Assembly (NCBI RefSeq): GCF_020740795.1
Contig: NC_067285.1
Location: forward strand, 113,771,008 to 113,835,007
Source of the DNA: Apus apus
Taxonomy: Eukaryota; Chordata; Aves; Apodiformes; Apodidae
DNA length: 64,000 nucleotides
Direction of reading: 5' to 3'
Position numbers and translations under genes: made by a program. Positions 38,600 through 51,500 of the stretch are shown one piece after another (position 1 is the first letter of the stretch; each line of letters opens with the position of its first letter). The notes under the pieces are model-generated. The model was not told the origin of the DNA and searched no databases. It worked only from the letters and a program-made list of their open reading frames with translations.

Positions 38600-38811
38600 C
38601 ACCAGCCACCAGCCGATGCTGACATCCCCCCGGGGCCTCCCGGCGCCCACCCCTCCCACCCCAGCCCTCCCACCCCGCCATGCCCCAGCAGAGCTGCATC
38701 CCCACCTGCCGGGGCTCCCCACCCCAGCCCAGGTGCCACCTCCCGGCCTCCCCCGCGCCATGAGCGGGGCCGTGGGCTTCCCCCGGGCTGGCGGGGCGCG
38801 TCGCTGAGGGA
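38600..38811 (+). promoter_or_regulatory. FBXO41: FBXO41 5' UTR part of the start exon, with uORFs
   Basis: A good acceptor (CCCCTGTCTCTCCTAG, AG at 38598-38599) suggests that an upstream noncoding exon splices here. The segment has three upstream ATGs. The one at 38616 opens a 63-codon frame that ends at 38807, 4 nt before the main ATG. The ATG at 38760 lies in the same frame. A third, in another frame near 38680, stops in the sequence CCATGA, overlapping the ATG at 38760. Confidence 0.5.
38616..38807 (+). CDS. Upstream ORF in FBXO41 leader
   Basis: 63 codons plus stop, Pro-rich (MLTSPRGLPAPTPPTP at its start), ending 4 nt before the FBXO41 ATG. It is unlikely to make a stable protein. It may damp or gate translation of the main frame if the leader is as predicted. 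Confidence 0.3.
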   Translation: MLTSPRGLPAPTPPTPALPPRHAPAELHPHLPGLPTPAQVPPPGLPRAMSGAVGFPRAGGARR

Positions 38812-39533
38812 ATGGCCTCCCTGGACCTGCCCTACCGGTGCCCGCGCTGCGGGGAGCACAAGCGCTTCCGCAGCCTCTCCTCGCTGCGGGCGCACCTGGA
38901 GTACAACCACACCTACGAGACCCTCTACGTCCTCTCCAAGACCAACAGCATCTGCGATGCTGCCGTCTTCCCCTTGGCCGCCGACGGCGCCTTGCTGACC
39001 CCGGCCGCTCGGCGGGACTACTTTGAGAGCACCTCCTTCCAAGGCAAGGACCAGCGCTTCTCCTGCGACCTGGTCCCCGCCGAGGAGCTGGAACCAGCCC
39101 CGTCCTCCTCCCCCTCGCCCCGCTATGTCCACGAGATCGAGATCCCCCTGACGGAGATCTTCAGCCGGGGCAAAGCCGTGGCGCCAGCCCCGGCGCCGCC
39201 GGCCGCCATGGACGCAGCCTACGAGGAAGGCTTGGCCCGCCTGAAGATCCGAGCCTTCGAGAAGCTGGAGGTGGACAAGAGGCTGGAGAAGCTGACGGAG
39301 GAGGTGGAGCAGAAGATCGCCTCGCAGGTGGGCCGGCTGCAAGTGGAGCTGGACCGCAAGAGCTCGGAGCTGGAGAAGGCCAAGCAGGAGAGCCTGCGGC
39401 TCAGCCGGGAGAAGCAGGAGCTGGAGGACCGGGCATCCGAACTCTCCCGCCAGGTGGACGTCAGCGTGGAGATGCTGGCCTCCCTCAAGCAGGACCTGGT
39501 GCAGAAGGAGCAGGAGCTCACCCGCAAGCAACA
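38812..39533 (+). CDS. FBXO41: FBXO41 coding exon 1
   Basis: Residues 1-241 (last codon split). Carries the N-terminal C2H2-like finger and most of the coiled coil. ATG context is GGGAATGG. Donor is ACA|GTGAGT. Confidence 0.95.
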
Positions 39534-42500
39534 GTGAGTCCTTTGCCCGCTCTCTGGACTGCAGGGTGGGGGGAAATGGGTCCCCGACAGCAAGATCCCC
39601 AAGATCCCAACACCATCACCAAGCCCTCAGACCAAGTGCTAGGACACAATCCCCTGGGCAATGCCCGTTAGTGTCATTGCTCATCAGGTTTTGCATCTTC
39701 TCCCATGCAGGCATTAGACCTGAGCTGCTTCCACTTACACCTGAGCCTCCCCATGTCCAAGCTGGGTCACGTCATGTCAGAACTTGTCCCAGAGCCCCCA
39801 GGACATGGGAGTGGCATGGCCATCATCCTGCTGTGCTGCCAAGGAACGTGGTGGTGGCCATGTTTCTGCAGCCCACCTCTAGTGCCAAAGGGTGTCCCTC
39901 AAAATCAGGGCTGGAACATCCCCTCTGGCTCCAAAGCTAAATCATCCAACCTAACAATCCCATTGACCTGTTCCATGGTCATAAATCCAAGAGAAGCCAT
40001 CTTGGCCATGCCTAACCCAGGGGTTTTCTCCTAGAAGGAGAGTGGTGTAGCCTGGGAAGCATGACCTCCATCTCCTGTTAGGACCATGGCACTATCATCC
40101 TCATTTTCATCCCACGTTCCCCGCTCAACATCCACTTCCCACCCCAACACTGCTCTTGAATCTCCCTCTGGTCAAGCACTGGGTTGTTTCGCCAGTCGGT
40201 GTCACTCAAGCGAATAGACCTTATTCTTCAGGAGTTTCTTAGCAAAGCTGGAGGCCACCATGGGGTCCAGAAAGTCAGTGAGGAGTAGGATAATGGGGAA
40301 AAGTCACAGTTCTGCTGGGCTGGGAGCACTGGTGGGATTCTTCAAGGATGAGGAGGGAAAATTTCAAACTGGAAGAGATTTAGTTTAGACGTTAGGAAGA
40401 AATTCTTTGCTGTGAGGGTGGTGAGACCCAGGCCCGGGTTGCCCAGAGAAGCTGTGGCTGCCCCATCCCTGGCAGTGTTGAAGGGCAGGTTGGATGGGGC
40501 TTGGAGCAGCCTGGGCTGGTGGGAGGTGTCCCTGCCCATGCAGGGCGGTTGGAACCTGATGATCTTGAAGGTCCCTTCCAACCCAAACCATTCAGTGATT
40601 CTAGAGGAACCCTCCTGGTTGCTGATTGTCCCCACCAGTCCTCATGCTCCTCAAGCCAGAACAAAATCACTTCCCAGGTTGCAGAGGAAGCGTGTGAAGA
40701 GCTGATGAAAAGAGGAGGTGTCTTTCCTAGATGTGGGGGAACCATAGATCATTTCTATTGGCAAAGCCCCTTTCTCCCTTCCCCAACAACAAATCATTGC
40801 TGGGAACATTTCCCAGCCCTGCCAGCTCCACAACACCCCGAGGTCCCTGTCTCTGTGGAAGACTTTTTGCTCCCGGGTTCCTTTTGCATTCCTGAGGGTG
40901 TTTTTTCCACCCGATCCACAGGAACGTGAGCAGTGCTGGTGATAACCATCAGCATCACTTTACACCCACCCTGCCACGGCCCCATTTGCCTTCCAAATCT
41001 CCTAGATGTCCCAGCCAGGAGCTTTCCCAGAGCACCACCGGGGAGCTCCGAGGTCCTCCTGCAGATGGCAGTTGGGGGGGCAATTAAGTGACAATTAAAT
41101 GGCAATTAATAAGCAATGGGAAATACAGCACTAAGTGCTGCCACCTCCTCGTGTTGTGCTCCTGGGCAGAGCGGTGTGGCCAGGTGTGCACAGCCAGGTG
41201 TGCAAGATCAAGTGTGCAAGGTCAGGTGTGCAGTCAGGCATGCACAGCCAGGTGTGCACAGCCAGGTGTGCACGGTCAGGTGTGCACAGTCAGGTGTGCA
41301 AGATCAAGTGTGCAAGGTCAGATGTGTATGGCCAGCAGTACAAGGTCAGGTGTGCAAGGTCAGGTGTGCAGTTAGGTGTGCATGGTCACGTGTGAATCAT
41401 CAGGTGTGCACAATCAGATGAGCATGGTTGAGTGTGCGTGGTTGGGTGTGTGCAGGGTATGCATGGTTGGTGTGTTTGGGTGTGCATGGTCAGGTGTGCA
41501 CGGTTGGGTGTGCTTGGTTAGGTGTGCGCGCTGGGGCGTGTGCAGGGTGTGCACTGCTGGGTGTGCATGGTTGGGTGTGCACAGGACAGCCGTGCAGAGC
41601 CCTCTTTGTGCATCTGGGGGTCCCGGTGTAAGCAAAGGTGGGTGTGCCCGGTGTGCACGTGTGGCACGGGCACCTGCAAGGGTGTGACAGCTGGGACAGT
41701 CTGTCCCACCTGGTTTTGGGGTGTGTTCACCTGTGCCTGCGTGTCCTTGTCCGTGTTTCCTGGAGGTGCAAGAGGTGTGTGTGTGTGCCCGGGCACACAC
41801 CTGTGCAGGGGGGATGGAGCCACCTGGGGTGGTTGAGCTCCACCTCAGAGCTGGCCATGTTTTGGGGGTGGTTTCTCAGCAGAGTGACCCCGGCCCACGC
41901 ATAAAAGCTCCCCACTGCCTGCTAATTAATGAATTAATGAAGCAGCGGGGGCCCTGCAGCTGCTGTGGTTAATGGAGTCTCGGGTGAGTGGTGGCCTGAG
42001 GACTCCACGCTGCTCTGAAGGTCTTTCCTTTCAGCCTGCCCTGAGTGAGGCAGGTAGCACTGCCAACCTCCTCCATCATCCCACCACACCATCATCATCC
42101 TGCTCCCTCTGCTGCACTGTGCTCCAGGGCCTGACTCCAGTTCTGGGAGCAATGGACATGCCAGTGAATGGAAGCATCCACCTTGGATGCCAGGAGCATC
42201 GCTTGGTCCCTCCTCTGCACCAGACCAAGCCCAGGAGCCACCTGAGCTGGCACAGACCCACATCAGGCTGGTGATGGAATGGTCTGGATGCACATGAGCA
42301 TCCTTGAGCTCCCACCCCTGATGGCAGACAGGCATGGAGGGGCTTAACAAGGATGGGTGGGAAAGGACTGGGGTGTCAACCATAGAATCATGGAGTAATT
42401 TTGGCTGGAAAAGACCCCTAAGATCATCAAGTCCACCTGTTAACCCAGCCCTGCCAAGGCCACCACTGCCCCATGTCCCTCAGCACCACATCTCCAGGGC

Positions 42501-45500
42501 TTGGAAACCCCTCCAGGGATGGGGACTCCACCCCTGCCCTGGGCAGCCTGGGCCAGGGCCTGACAGACCTTTTGGGGGAAGGAAATGGTTCCTCATGTCC
42601 GATCTTGACATCCCGTGGTGAAACTTGCCCTCCCGCCCCACAGGGAGGTGCTGCAGATCGACCAGTTCCTGAAGGAGACGGCCGCCCGGGAGGCCAACGC
42701 CAAGGTCCGCCTCCAGCACTTCATCGAGGAGCTGCTGGACCGGGCGGACCGGGCCGAGAAGCAGCTCCAGATCATCAGCAGCAGCTGTGGCACCACCCCC
42801 AACGGCAGCCTGGGGCGCTGCGGGACCCCGGGGGGCAAGGCCACCGGCCGACTGGTACCTCTGCGGGCACAGGCACGGGCACCGCGGTGGCTTCGGGCTG
42901 GTGCCCACGTGTCTTCTCTGATGGTTGCGAAGGGTTGAGCGGGGAGGTGTAAGGACCCTCCTCTCGTTCCCTGCGGGGAAGTGGGCAACCCAGGGTGGTG
43001 GGGTTCCCAAAGAGAAGTGGCTTCTCGGTGGGTCTGGATTTCCCAGGCGATGCTGGAGGTGCTCTTCTGCATCCTGCTGGGTCGTGGTCTCCTCCCAAAA
43101 CACAGCTGGCTCTGGGTGGGATGCCGGGGTCACCTCCCTCAGCTGCACCAGCCACACGTTGGGTTTCTCCACGTTGGCTCTGGGTGGGATGTTGGGGCCA
43201 CCTCCCTCATGTGCACCAGCCACACGTTGGGTTTCTCCACGTTGGCTCTGGGTGGGATGTTGGGGTCACCTCCCTCAGCTGCACCAGCCACATGTTGGGT
43301 TTCTCCATGTTGGCTCTGGGTGGGATGTTGGGGCCACCTCCCTCAGCTGCACCAGCCACACGTTGGGCTTCTCCACGTTGGCTCCTCTTGTCCCATCTCC
43401 CCACAGAGAGATCGGCACCCAGGGCCAGGAGCAGCCGTGCATGGTCCTTATGTTGTGTCCAACCAGCGTTCCTCCTCCAGCACCGGGTGAGTCCCAAACC
43501 CCTGCTGCCTCTTTGGGGTGTTCGTGGGATGACTCACTGGGGGGTGGGTGAGGGGCTGATGGGAAGGAGATGCCCTTAGAATTGCTGGAGTTGGAAGGGA
43601 GCTCTAGAGATCATCTAGTCCAACTCTCCCACTAAAGCAGGATCCCCTGGAGCACATTACCCAGGGCTGCATCCAGAGGGGTCTTGAACTTCTCCAGAGA
43701 AGGAGACTCCACACCCTCCCTGGGCAGCCTGGCCCAGGGCTCTGCCACCCTCACCCGAAAGAAGTTTTTCCACATATTTAAGTGGAACTTCCCATGTTCC
43801 AGCTTGTGCCAGTTGCCCCTCATCCTGTCACTGGGAACTATAGAGAAGAGCCTGTCTCCATCCTCCCTGCACCCCCCCTGAGACACTTGCAGGCACTGAT
43901 AAGGTCTCCCCTCAGCATTATTCCTCTCCAGGCTGAACAGCCCCAGCTCCCTCAGCCTTTCCTCATCAGGGAGATGCTCCAGCCCCCCAGATCATCTTCA
44001 TCCTTCTCCTCTGGACTCCCTCCAGTAACTCCCTTCTCCCCCAGGGCCTCAAGCCGGGCGAAACCCGTGTCCCAGAGCTCGGGCTGCTACGACAGTGACA
44101 GCGCGGAGCCGTGTCCCGCCGATGAGGCGGCCGAGGGGCACGTCCCCCCGGGGCGGGAGGGCCCGCGGGGCTCGGGGCTGCGCCGACAGGCCATCCAGAA
44201 CTGGCACCGCCGGCCCTACCGCAACAGCACCGAGGGCGAGGAGGGAGACGTCTCCGACGTGGGATCCCGCACCACCGAGTCCGAGGCCGAGGGCTGGGAG
44301 CCCGAGGCACCCGGATCATCCGCATCCCGGCCCCTGGGCGGCTGCCGGCTGACGGGTGAGACCGCCCGGGTGCTCCTGGGGGGTGGGAGCGTCAGTCACG
44401 GTGTCACTCTGGTTGGAAAAGACCTCCAAGACCATCAGATCCAACCACTACCCCAGCTCTGCCACATCCGCCGCTAAACCCTGTCTGTCCCCTGGCACCG
44501 CCTCTGTCTTCTTAGATGTCTGCAGGGGTGGTGGCTCAACCACCTGCCCAGACAGCCTGGATCACCCAGCCCAGCTCCCGCCCCAGAACAGGACAACCCC
44601 AAAGTTCACACCACGTCCCTGAGGGTGTTGTCCAAATGTTCCTTGAATATTGTCAGGGTCAGTGCCATTCCTGCTTCCCTGGGGAGCCTATTCCAGTGCT
44701 CCTCCACCCTCTGGGTGAAGAATTTCTTCCCAATGTCCAACCTAAACCCCCTCCTGCACATCTTCCCACCATTCCCTCAGGTCCTATATGGTCACCAGAG
44801 AGAAGAGGCCAACACCTACTGCTCCTCCTTCCCTAATGAGGAAGCAGCAGCTGAGATGAGGTCTCCCCTCATCAGGGGAGGACGGAATGGGGGGGAACAT
44901 GGGGTCTGTCTCTGTCTTTCCTGGCCACCAGTGGCAACTGACAGTGGGTGTCCCGTAGCCAGGACCGAGGCAGCCACGGGCAAGGTGGGCCGGCTGGAGA
45001 GGGGCAGCCCTGGCCACTCCAGCGAGGTGATCAGCCCCGAGATCCTCAAGATGAGAGCAGCTCTCTTCTGCATCTTCACCTACCTGGACACCAGGACCCT
45101 GCTGCGGGCAGCCGAGGTGTGCAAGGACTGGAAGTTCGTGGCCCGGCACCCGGCTGTGTGGACACGGGTGCTGCTGGAGAATGCCAGGGTGTCCTCCAAG
45201 GTACTGGGGATGGGGATGGCAGTGCACGGGGGGAGACCTTGCTTCCAGAATGGTGAAGCTGTGCAAGCATCTTGCTGGTGTTGGTTGTCATGCCATTGTC
45301 GTCATGGGAACATAGAACCACAGATTGGTTTGGGTTGGAAGGGGCTTTCAAGATCATCCAGTCCCACCCCCTGCATGGGCAGGGACACCTCCCACCAGCC
45401 CAGGTTGCTCCAAGCCCCATCCAACCTGCCCTCCAACACTGCCAGGGATGGGGCAGCCACAGCTTCCCTGGGCAACCTGGGCCAGGGTCTCACCTCCCTC

Positions 45501-48500
45501 ACAGTGAAGAATTTCTTCCTGATGTCTCACCTGAATTTTCCCTCTTCCAGTTTTACTCCATCCCCCTTCATCCCATCCCTCCCTGCCCTTGTCCCAAGCC
45601 CCTCCCCAGCTTTCCTGGAGCCCCTTCAGGCACTGGAAGGTGCTCTAAGGTCTCCCTGGAGCCTTCTCTTCTCGAGGCTGAACACCCCAACTCTCCCAGC
45701 CTGTCTCCAGAGCAGAGCTGCTCCAGCCCTCTGAGCATCTTTGTCGCCTCCTCTAGACCTGCTCTAACATCTCCATGCCTGTCTTGTGTTGGAAGCTCTT
45801 GTGTTGTGGATGTGTTGCACGCCCACCCGTGCTTGCCTGTGGCCATGGGCTCACACGTGCACACATTTGTCACGTGCTTTGGTGGTCACCCCCACGGTTT
45901 TGTTGAGCCCACCCTTGCATGACCTCCTGTCTGCATTGTCACAAGCTTGCGTTGCCCGTGTGTGGAGGCACCTGCACAGATCTACCCAAAGGCAGCCAGG
46001 GATGGGTGGCATGGGGCATGCTGAGAGCATCCCCCTCGGTGACAGCCACCCCTGTCCCCCCAGTTCCTGGCCATGCTGTCTCAGTGGTGCACCCAGATGC
46101 ACTCCCTCACCCTCCAAAACCTCAAGCCGCGTCAGAGAGGGAAGAAGGAGAGCAAGGAGGACTACATGAAGAGCACACGGTGAGTCCCCGTGTCTTGGGC
46201 ACCCTCCTCCCACAGCCAGGCTGGTGGCCGTAGGAGTCACAGAATCATCACATCGTTCTGGTTGGAAAAGACCTTTAAGATCACTGAGTCCAACCATAAC
46301 CTAATTCTACCAACCATTAACCCAACTCTACCAAGTCCAGTGCTGAAGCCATGTCCCTCAGCACCACATCTACATGGCTTTTAAAGCCCTCCAGGGATGG
46401 TGATTCAACCACCTCCCTGGGCAGCCTGGGCCACTGGTTAAAAACCCTTTCAGTGAAGAAGTTTCTCCTAATGTCCAATCTCAACCTCCCCTGGTGCAAC
46501 TCGAGGCCATTTCTTCTGGCCCTCGGGGATGGTGGTGCTCCATGAGCCCTCAACATCCCATTTCCACTGACACAATCATCACACACCAGCTCCTGCTGTG
46601 GGTTTTGGGCGTCCTGGATCCACGTGTTCCCCACGGCACGTGTCACTGCCAGGGGGTGACCCTGGGGAGCGTCAGCATGGGCGCCCATGCCTGACCTTGC
46701 CTCCATCCGTGGTAGGGGCTGCCTGGAAGCAGGGCTGGAATCCTTGCTGAAGGCAACAGGTGGCAACCTCCTGATCCTGCGCATCTCCCACTGCCCCAAC
46801 GTGCTGACCGACCGCTCGCTCTGGCTGGCCAGCTGCTACTGCCGGGCCCTGCAGGCTGTCACCTACCGGTAAGCATGGCCACCAGCAGCCCCACCCCTGC
46901 CCACGGGGGCTTGCCCGGTGGTTCCCTGGATGGGAGAAGGCTGGGAACATCCGTGGGATGTCTTGGGACTCCTCTGGTGCCCGTCCCCGTTCCCGGGTAG
47001 AGTGCAGCACATCTGGCCAGGTGTGAAGGACACACCTTTCCGTGTCCCCAGCCCAGCGGCAGCCCCAGTGTCCCCAGGTGCAAGCTGTCCTTGCAGCTCT
47101 CCTCCTCCTCTGCCATGTTCCCCTGCAGATGTTTCCCTTCCAGCTCCATTCCCACCGTCCTGGTACTGATCTCACCCCAGCTGGAGGCGTGACCAGGGTC
47201 TCGGTGTGGGGTCACTGCTTTGTGTTAGAGAAGGGTGAAGAAGAGGTGCACCAACACCAGGGCCTGACTGTGGCCCCCTGATGAAGGCTTCTAATGGGGA
47301 GAAGAGACCTCGGGGTCCCTCTGTCCTGGGAGGGAGGAATAGCTCTGCCATGGGATTGCTAAAACACAACTTGGAGACCTTGCCCAAGAACACGGACACG
47401 AGGCACATAGATGTCAGTTCTGAAGGAGGTCACAGGTCCTAGTGGAGATCACTGACTGCTCGTTGGTCTTGGCCACCTTCTGAAGAGGCTCTGCTGCTTG
47501 TGGAGACAGAATTTAGCTTTCCTACACTCCCAAGGAGGATGCTCCTTGCTCTGCTGCACCCTGCAGATGACCACTTCAGCCTCTGCATCCATTCCACCTG
47601 CAGCCAGTGGGTGTTCTCATCCAGCCCAGGATGAAGAAGCCCTCAGGTGGGGAAGCAAACCCGGCCAGCACCTCCATGTTGGACCAAGCCAGCTCAGACA
47701 TGTCTCTGATCTGGGGAATGCCCCCTGTGAGGCGGCCCAGTGCTGCTGGGTTTAATCCAATAACTCCTCCACGGGCCCTTCCAAGGGCCTCAGAGCAAGG
47801 GCAAGTGCTCCTGGCACCTCGTTAACCTGTGACTCTGACTCGTGCTCTAATTAACCCACCACCCTGACAAGGGGTTCTTGGCAGGCACCCTTGGTGGAGA
47901 CGAGTGAAACACCCAAGATAACGCCCATCACTTATTTTGAGGCTTGCCTGACATTTTGAAGTAGGTCATTCAGAGGGAGGAAGAGCAGCCTTGGTCTTCA
48001 GGAGGGAGCCCAGCGTGGTGAAGCAACCAGGGGCCTCTGTCCTGGCAGCACCAGGACAAGGCACCAGACATCTCACCTCCGGTGGCTCAGCGGAGGGAGC
48101 TGATGGCATCAGTGAAAGCTCCTCTGAGCCAGTGGCACAAAAGTTGGGTGGCAGACACCACGGCCACCCCTGCTCAGTGTCACAATTCATGATACACCTG
48201 CATCTCCACTACATCCCTGCTCGAGTCCAGCAGCATCAAGTGAGGTCTGCTTTGACACCTCAAAAAAAGACCAAGGAGGAGCCCACCACAAACATCTGCA
48301 GCAACACTGGGCCAACAGCCTCCTGCAGGTGTGGTAGCACAACCATGGAGCAGCCACTTCCCTTGGCTGGAAGTTACCACCCATCAGCTGTAACATCTTT
48401 ACCACCTCCTGGCACCTTCTCCATCCAGGCTGGGAAGGTGACAAGTGAAACCAACCCAATGGGATCTGCAGGGATGTTGGGTACATGGCCCTGGCACTTG

Positions 48501-51500
48501 CCAGCGTTGCATCTGGAAGACTTCTGCCTTCACCTGCAACCTCACCTTCAACCATCACCCTCAGTTGCAACTACCAACCTCACCTTCAGCCTGTGCCTTC
48601 AACCTTGCTTCCAAACTCATCTTCAATCTCACCTTCAGCCTCACCTTCAACCACACCTTCTTCCATCCTTGTTGACACTCCACATCCGTAGGCACCATTC
48701 CTTCAGCCTTCAGCCTCCCTGCATGGGTTGGTGCTGGGATTGCCTGGTTCATGGGCAGATCGTGGGTTACAAATAATGACCAGATTTGTACCTCCAGGTG
48801 CAGCATGAGGCTGCAGACACAGCCCCCAGGGCAGCATCACTGCCAATGGGGGCCACCATGTGTCCTCTGTCCCGTTCCAGGAGCTCTACAGACCCCGTGG
48901 GTCATGAAGTCATCTGGGCCCTTGGAGCAGGTTGCAGGGACATCATCTCCCTCCAGGTCGCACCTCTGCACCCATGGTAAGAGGCATGTTAGGAGGAGGC
49001 CAGGTTGAGTGTGAGGAACACCGCAGAGTTTGGGGCTTCATTCAGATCTCCAGAGGTGGAGGGTGTGGGGAGGAGGGACTCCCTAGAGTGATTGGACCTG
49101 CCCCGTCCTGGTTGCAACACAACCCAGAATGGTTGCTCAGGTGGAGGTGTCTGCTCTGGAAACACCTCCCTCCAGCGTGGCAACACCTGGCTTGGTGGGA
49201 TGGGGGGAGGTCCTTCCTATCCCTACCTGGGACCACGCAGGGTGTGGGGGATGACCTTTTCTTCCAGCCCTCCCCAGCTCTTTCTCCTTCCTCTCCCCAG
49301 CCAGCAGCCAACACGCTTCAGCAACCGCTGCCTTCAGATGATTGGACGGTGCTGGCCCCACCTGCGGGCACTGGGCATCGGAGGGGCAGGCTGTGGTGTC
49401 CAGGGACTGGCCTCCTTAGGTAGGCAGCTCTCCTCTGATGGCACCAGGAGAAGGGGACCTTGCTGGAGGCAGGGTGTACCCCTAGGAGATGCCCTGCAGG
49501 GAATCTCAATGGAGAAGCCCACCACAAGGACCACGGGAGCACCCTGCCCCTCCTTGCTGCCACCCATCCCTCCGACCATCCTGTTCCCCTTGGTTGTCCT
49601 CATCCCTTCTCCATGGGGTCCTGATGGGGGATGCTCTGTCCTTCCAGCCCGAAACTGCATGAGGCTTCAGGTCCTGGAGCTGGACCACGTGGCTGAGATC
49701 AACCAGGAGGTCGCTGCGGAGATGTGTCGAGAGGGGCTGAAGGGGCTGGAGATGCTGGTGCTGACCTCCACGCCTGTCACCCCCAAAGCCCTGCTGCACT
49801 TCAACAGTGAGTAGCCATGGGAGGAGTGCATCATCCATTGACCAAAAGGTCACCAGCTATTGAGGTCCACCAAGCAGACCCTGCCTCCCAGCCCCACCCA
49901 CAGGAACCCACCAATGCTGGAAGGGGCTGGGAGCTCCATGGTGGAAGGTTTCAAAGATGGGATCCAACCAACAGCCCCCTGCTAAGGAGGGAAGAGCTGA
50001 TCTTGCCTTGGGCCACAGGGAGGATGGAGACACCTCCTCCATGCTCTCCTCGGTGTAATGGAGGCCTCAGTGTCTGTGGCTCACCTGGGGTTCACCCTGG
50101 TGTCTCTGAGCTGAGAGTCACTCTGTTCACTGAAGGTATTTGTCAGGTTGGGAGCTTCAGGGGGAAAGAGGTCCACAGCCAGGAGAGCCTGTTGGAGGTG
50201 CGTTTCCTGGTGGTCATGGCACATGTGGCTGTGGTTGGACTTGCTGGGAACCCATCCCTCTGGGTGGAAGAGTAAGGGTTTCCCAAGGAAGCAGTAGGAC
50301 TGCTGATTTGGGATAGGACAATCGGGGGCCATCTTGTAGACCACCATCCTCCCTACAGAGGTCTTGGTCACCAAGACTGGGTCTCCTTCACCTCCAGAGT
50401 GAGGTTTCCCCAAATGCAAAAGGCCTTGAGGAGCACTCTGTGGGTTTTAGGGTCCGTCCTGGCTGTGGAGAGGATGTCTCCCCACCAGGTGTTTCTGCCC
50501 TCAGGTGTGTGCCGGAACCTGAAGTCCATCGTGGTGCAGGTGGGCATTGTAGACTACTTCAAGGAACCTCACAGCCCTGAAGCCAAGAAGATGTTTGAAG
50601 AAATGGTGAACAAACTCCAGGTAAAGGATGCCATACCCAGGTCACCCATGTGTCACCAGTCTCACGTCAGACCCCCATGGACCCTGAGGACAAATTCTTG
50701 CCCACCACTGTTCCCTGGGGACACAAAAGGGCTGTTGCCTCCTTCCTGGGGCCACCAGCTTGGTGAACACTGTCAAGTGGTTGAAAATCCACTCATGAAA
50801 GCAGAAACTGGGTTAATTTTAGCTGGGCTGAGTTGCAGACCTTGCTCAGCTTGTGATGCTCGGCAGGGCTTGGGCTGTCCCTGAGCTCTTCAGGGTCTCC
50901 AGGGAAGACATCTCCATCTGTGCCCAAGGGGAAAAATAGGTGCCTCCATCTCACACCATCCTCTGGTTGGCTTCATCCTGCAGCAGGGTTGGCCACCATG
51001 GGGGGTGTCAGGTGAAACTCCCATGAGGTGCAAAGCAGGACTTGGGGATGGAGGCCCACCAGCACCCTCGGGTGGGGTCACACAGCTCATGCAGTTCCTG
51101 CTCCACCACCAAAGACCTTGAAGATCACCAAGACCAACTGCTAACCCAGCCCTGCCAAGGCCACCACTAACCCATGTCCCTCAGCACCACATCTAAAGGG
51201 CTTTGAAACCCCTCCAGGGATGGGGACTCCCCCCCTGCCCTGGGCAGCCTGGGCCAGGGCCTGACAACCCTGTTGATGTTGGTTTCATCTGCCCCAAACT
51301 ACTGCTGTCCTCAGGAAATGGTGGTTTTAACCAAACAGAAACCAAACCCAGACTTAGCTTCAGGGCATGGGATTAAGAAGAGACCATGAGCCCATCCTGC
51401 AAGAAAGCCAGATCCCTTTGGGATGCAGTGGTGGGGATGGGACCAGGGTGGGCCCTTTCCCCTGGTGGGGATTGAAGATCTCCTCTCTTTTCCCTGCCCA

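Larger units (their letters stand above)
39534..42643 (+). other. FBXO41: FBXO41 intron 1
   Basis: 3.1 kb. Holds one sense CR1, the 14-bp GT-rich array and one antisense CR1; the rest is single-copy. Confidence 0.85.

Noticed and set aside
38596-39531. 311-codon - strand frame opposite FBXO41 exon 1
   Set aside because: Antisense shadow; its Leu/Gly-rich pattern mirrors the coiled-coil codons of FBXO41.
41088-41687. Cys-rich repetitive frames (RCARSGVQ type) that look like a small Cys-rich protein
   Set aside because: They come from the 14-bp intronic array; 14 is not a multiple of three, so all frames repeat.
42925-43579. Frames of about 200 codons with repeated [14 protein letters not shown]-like units
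   Set aside because: Product of the 68-bp array and flanking intron of FBXO41; overlaps exon 3 in the wrong frame.
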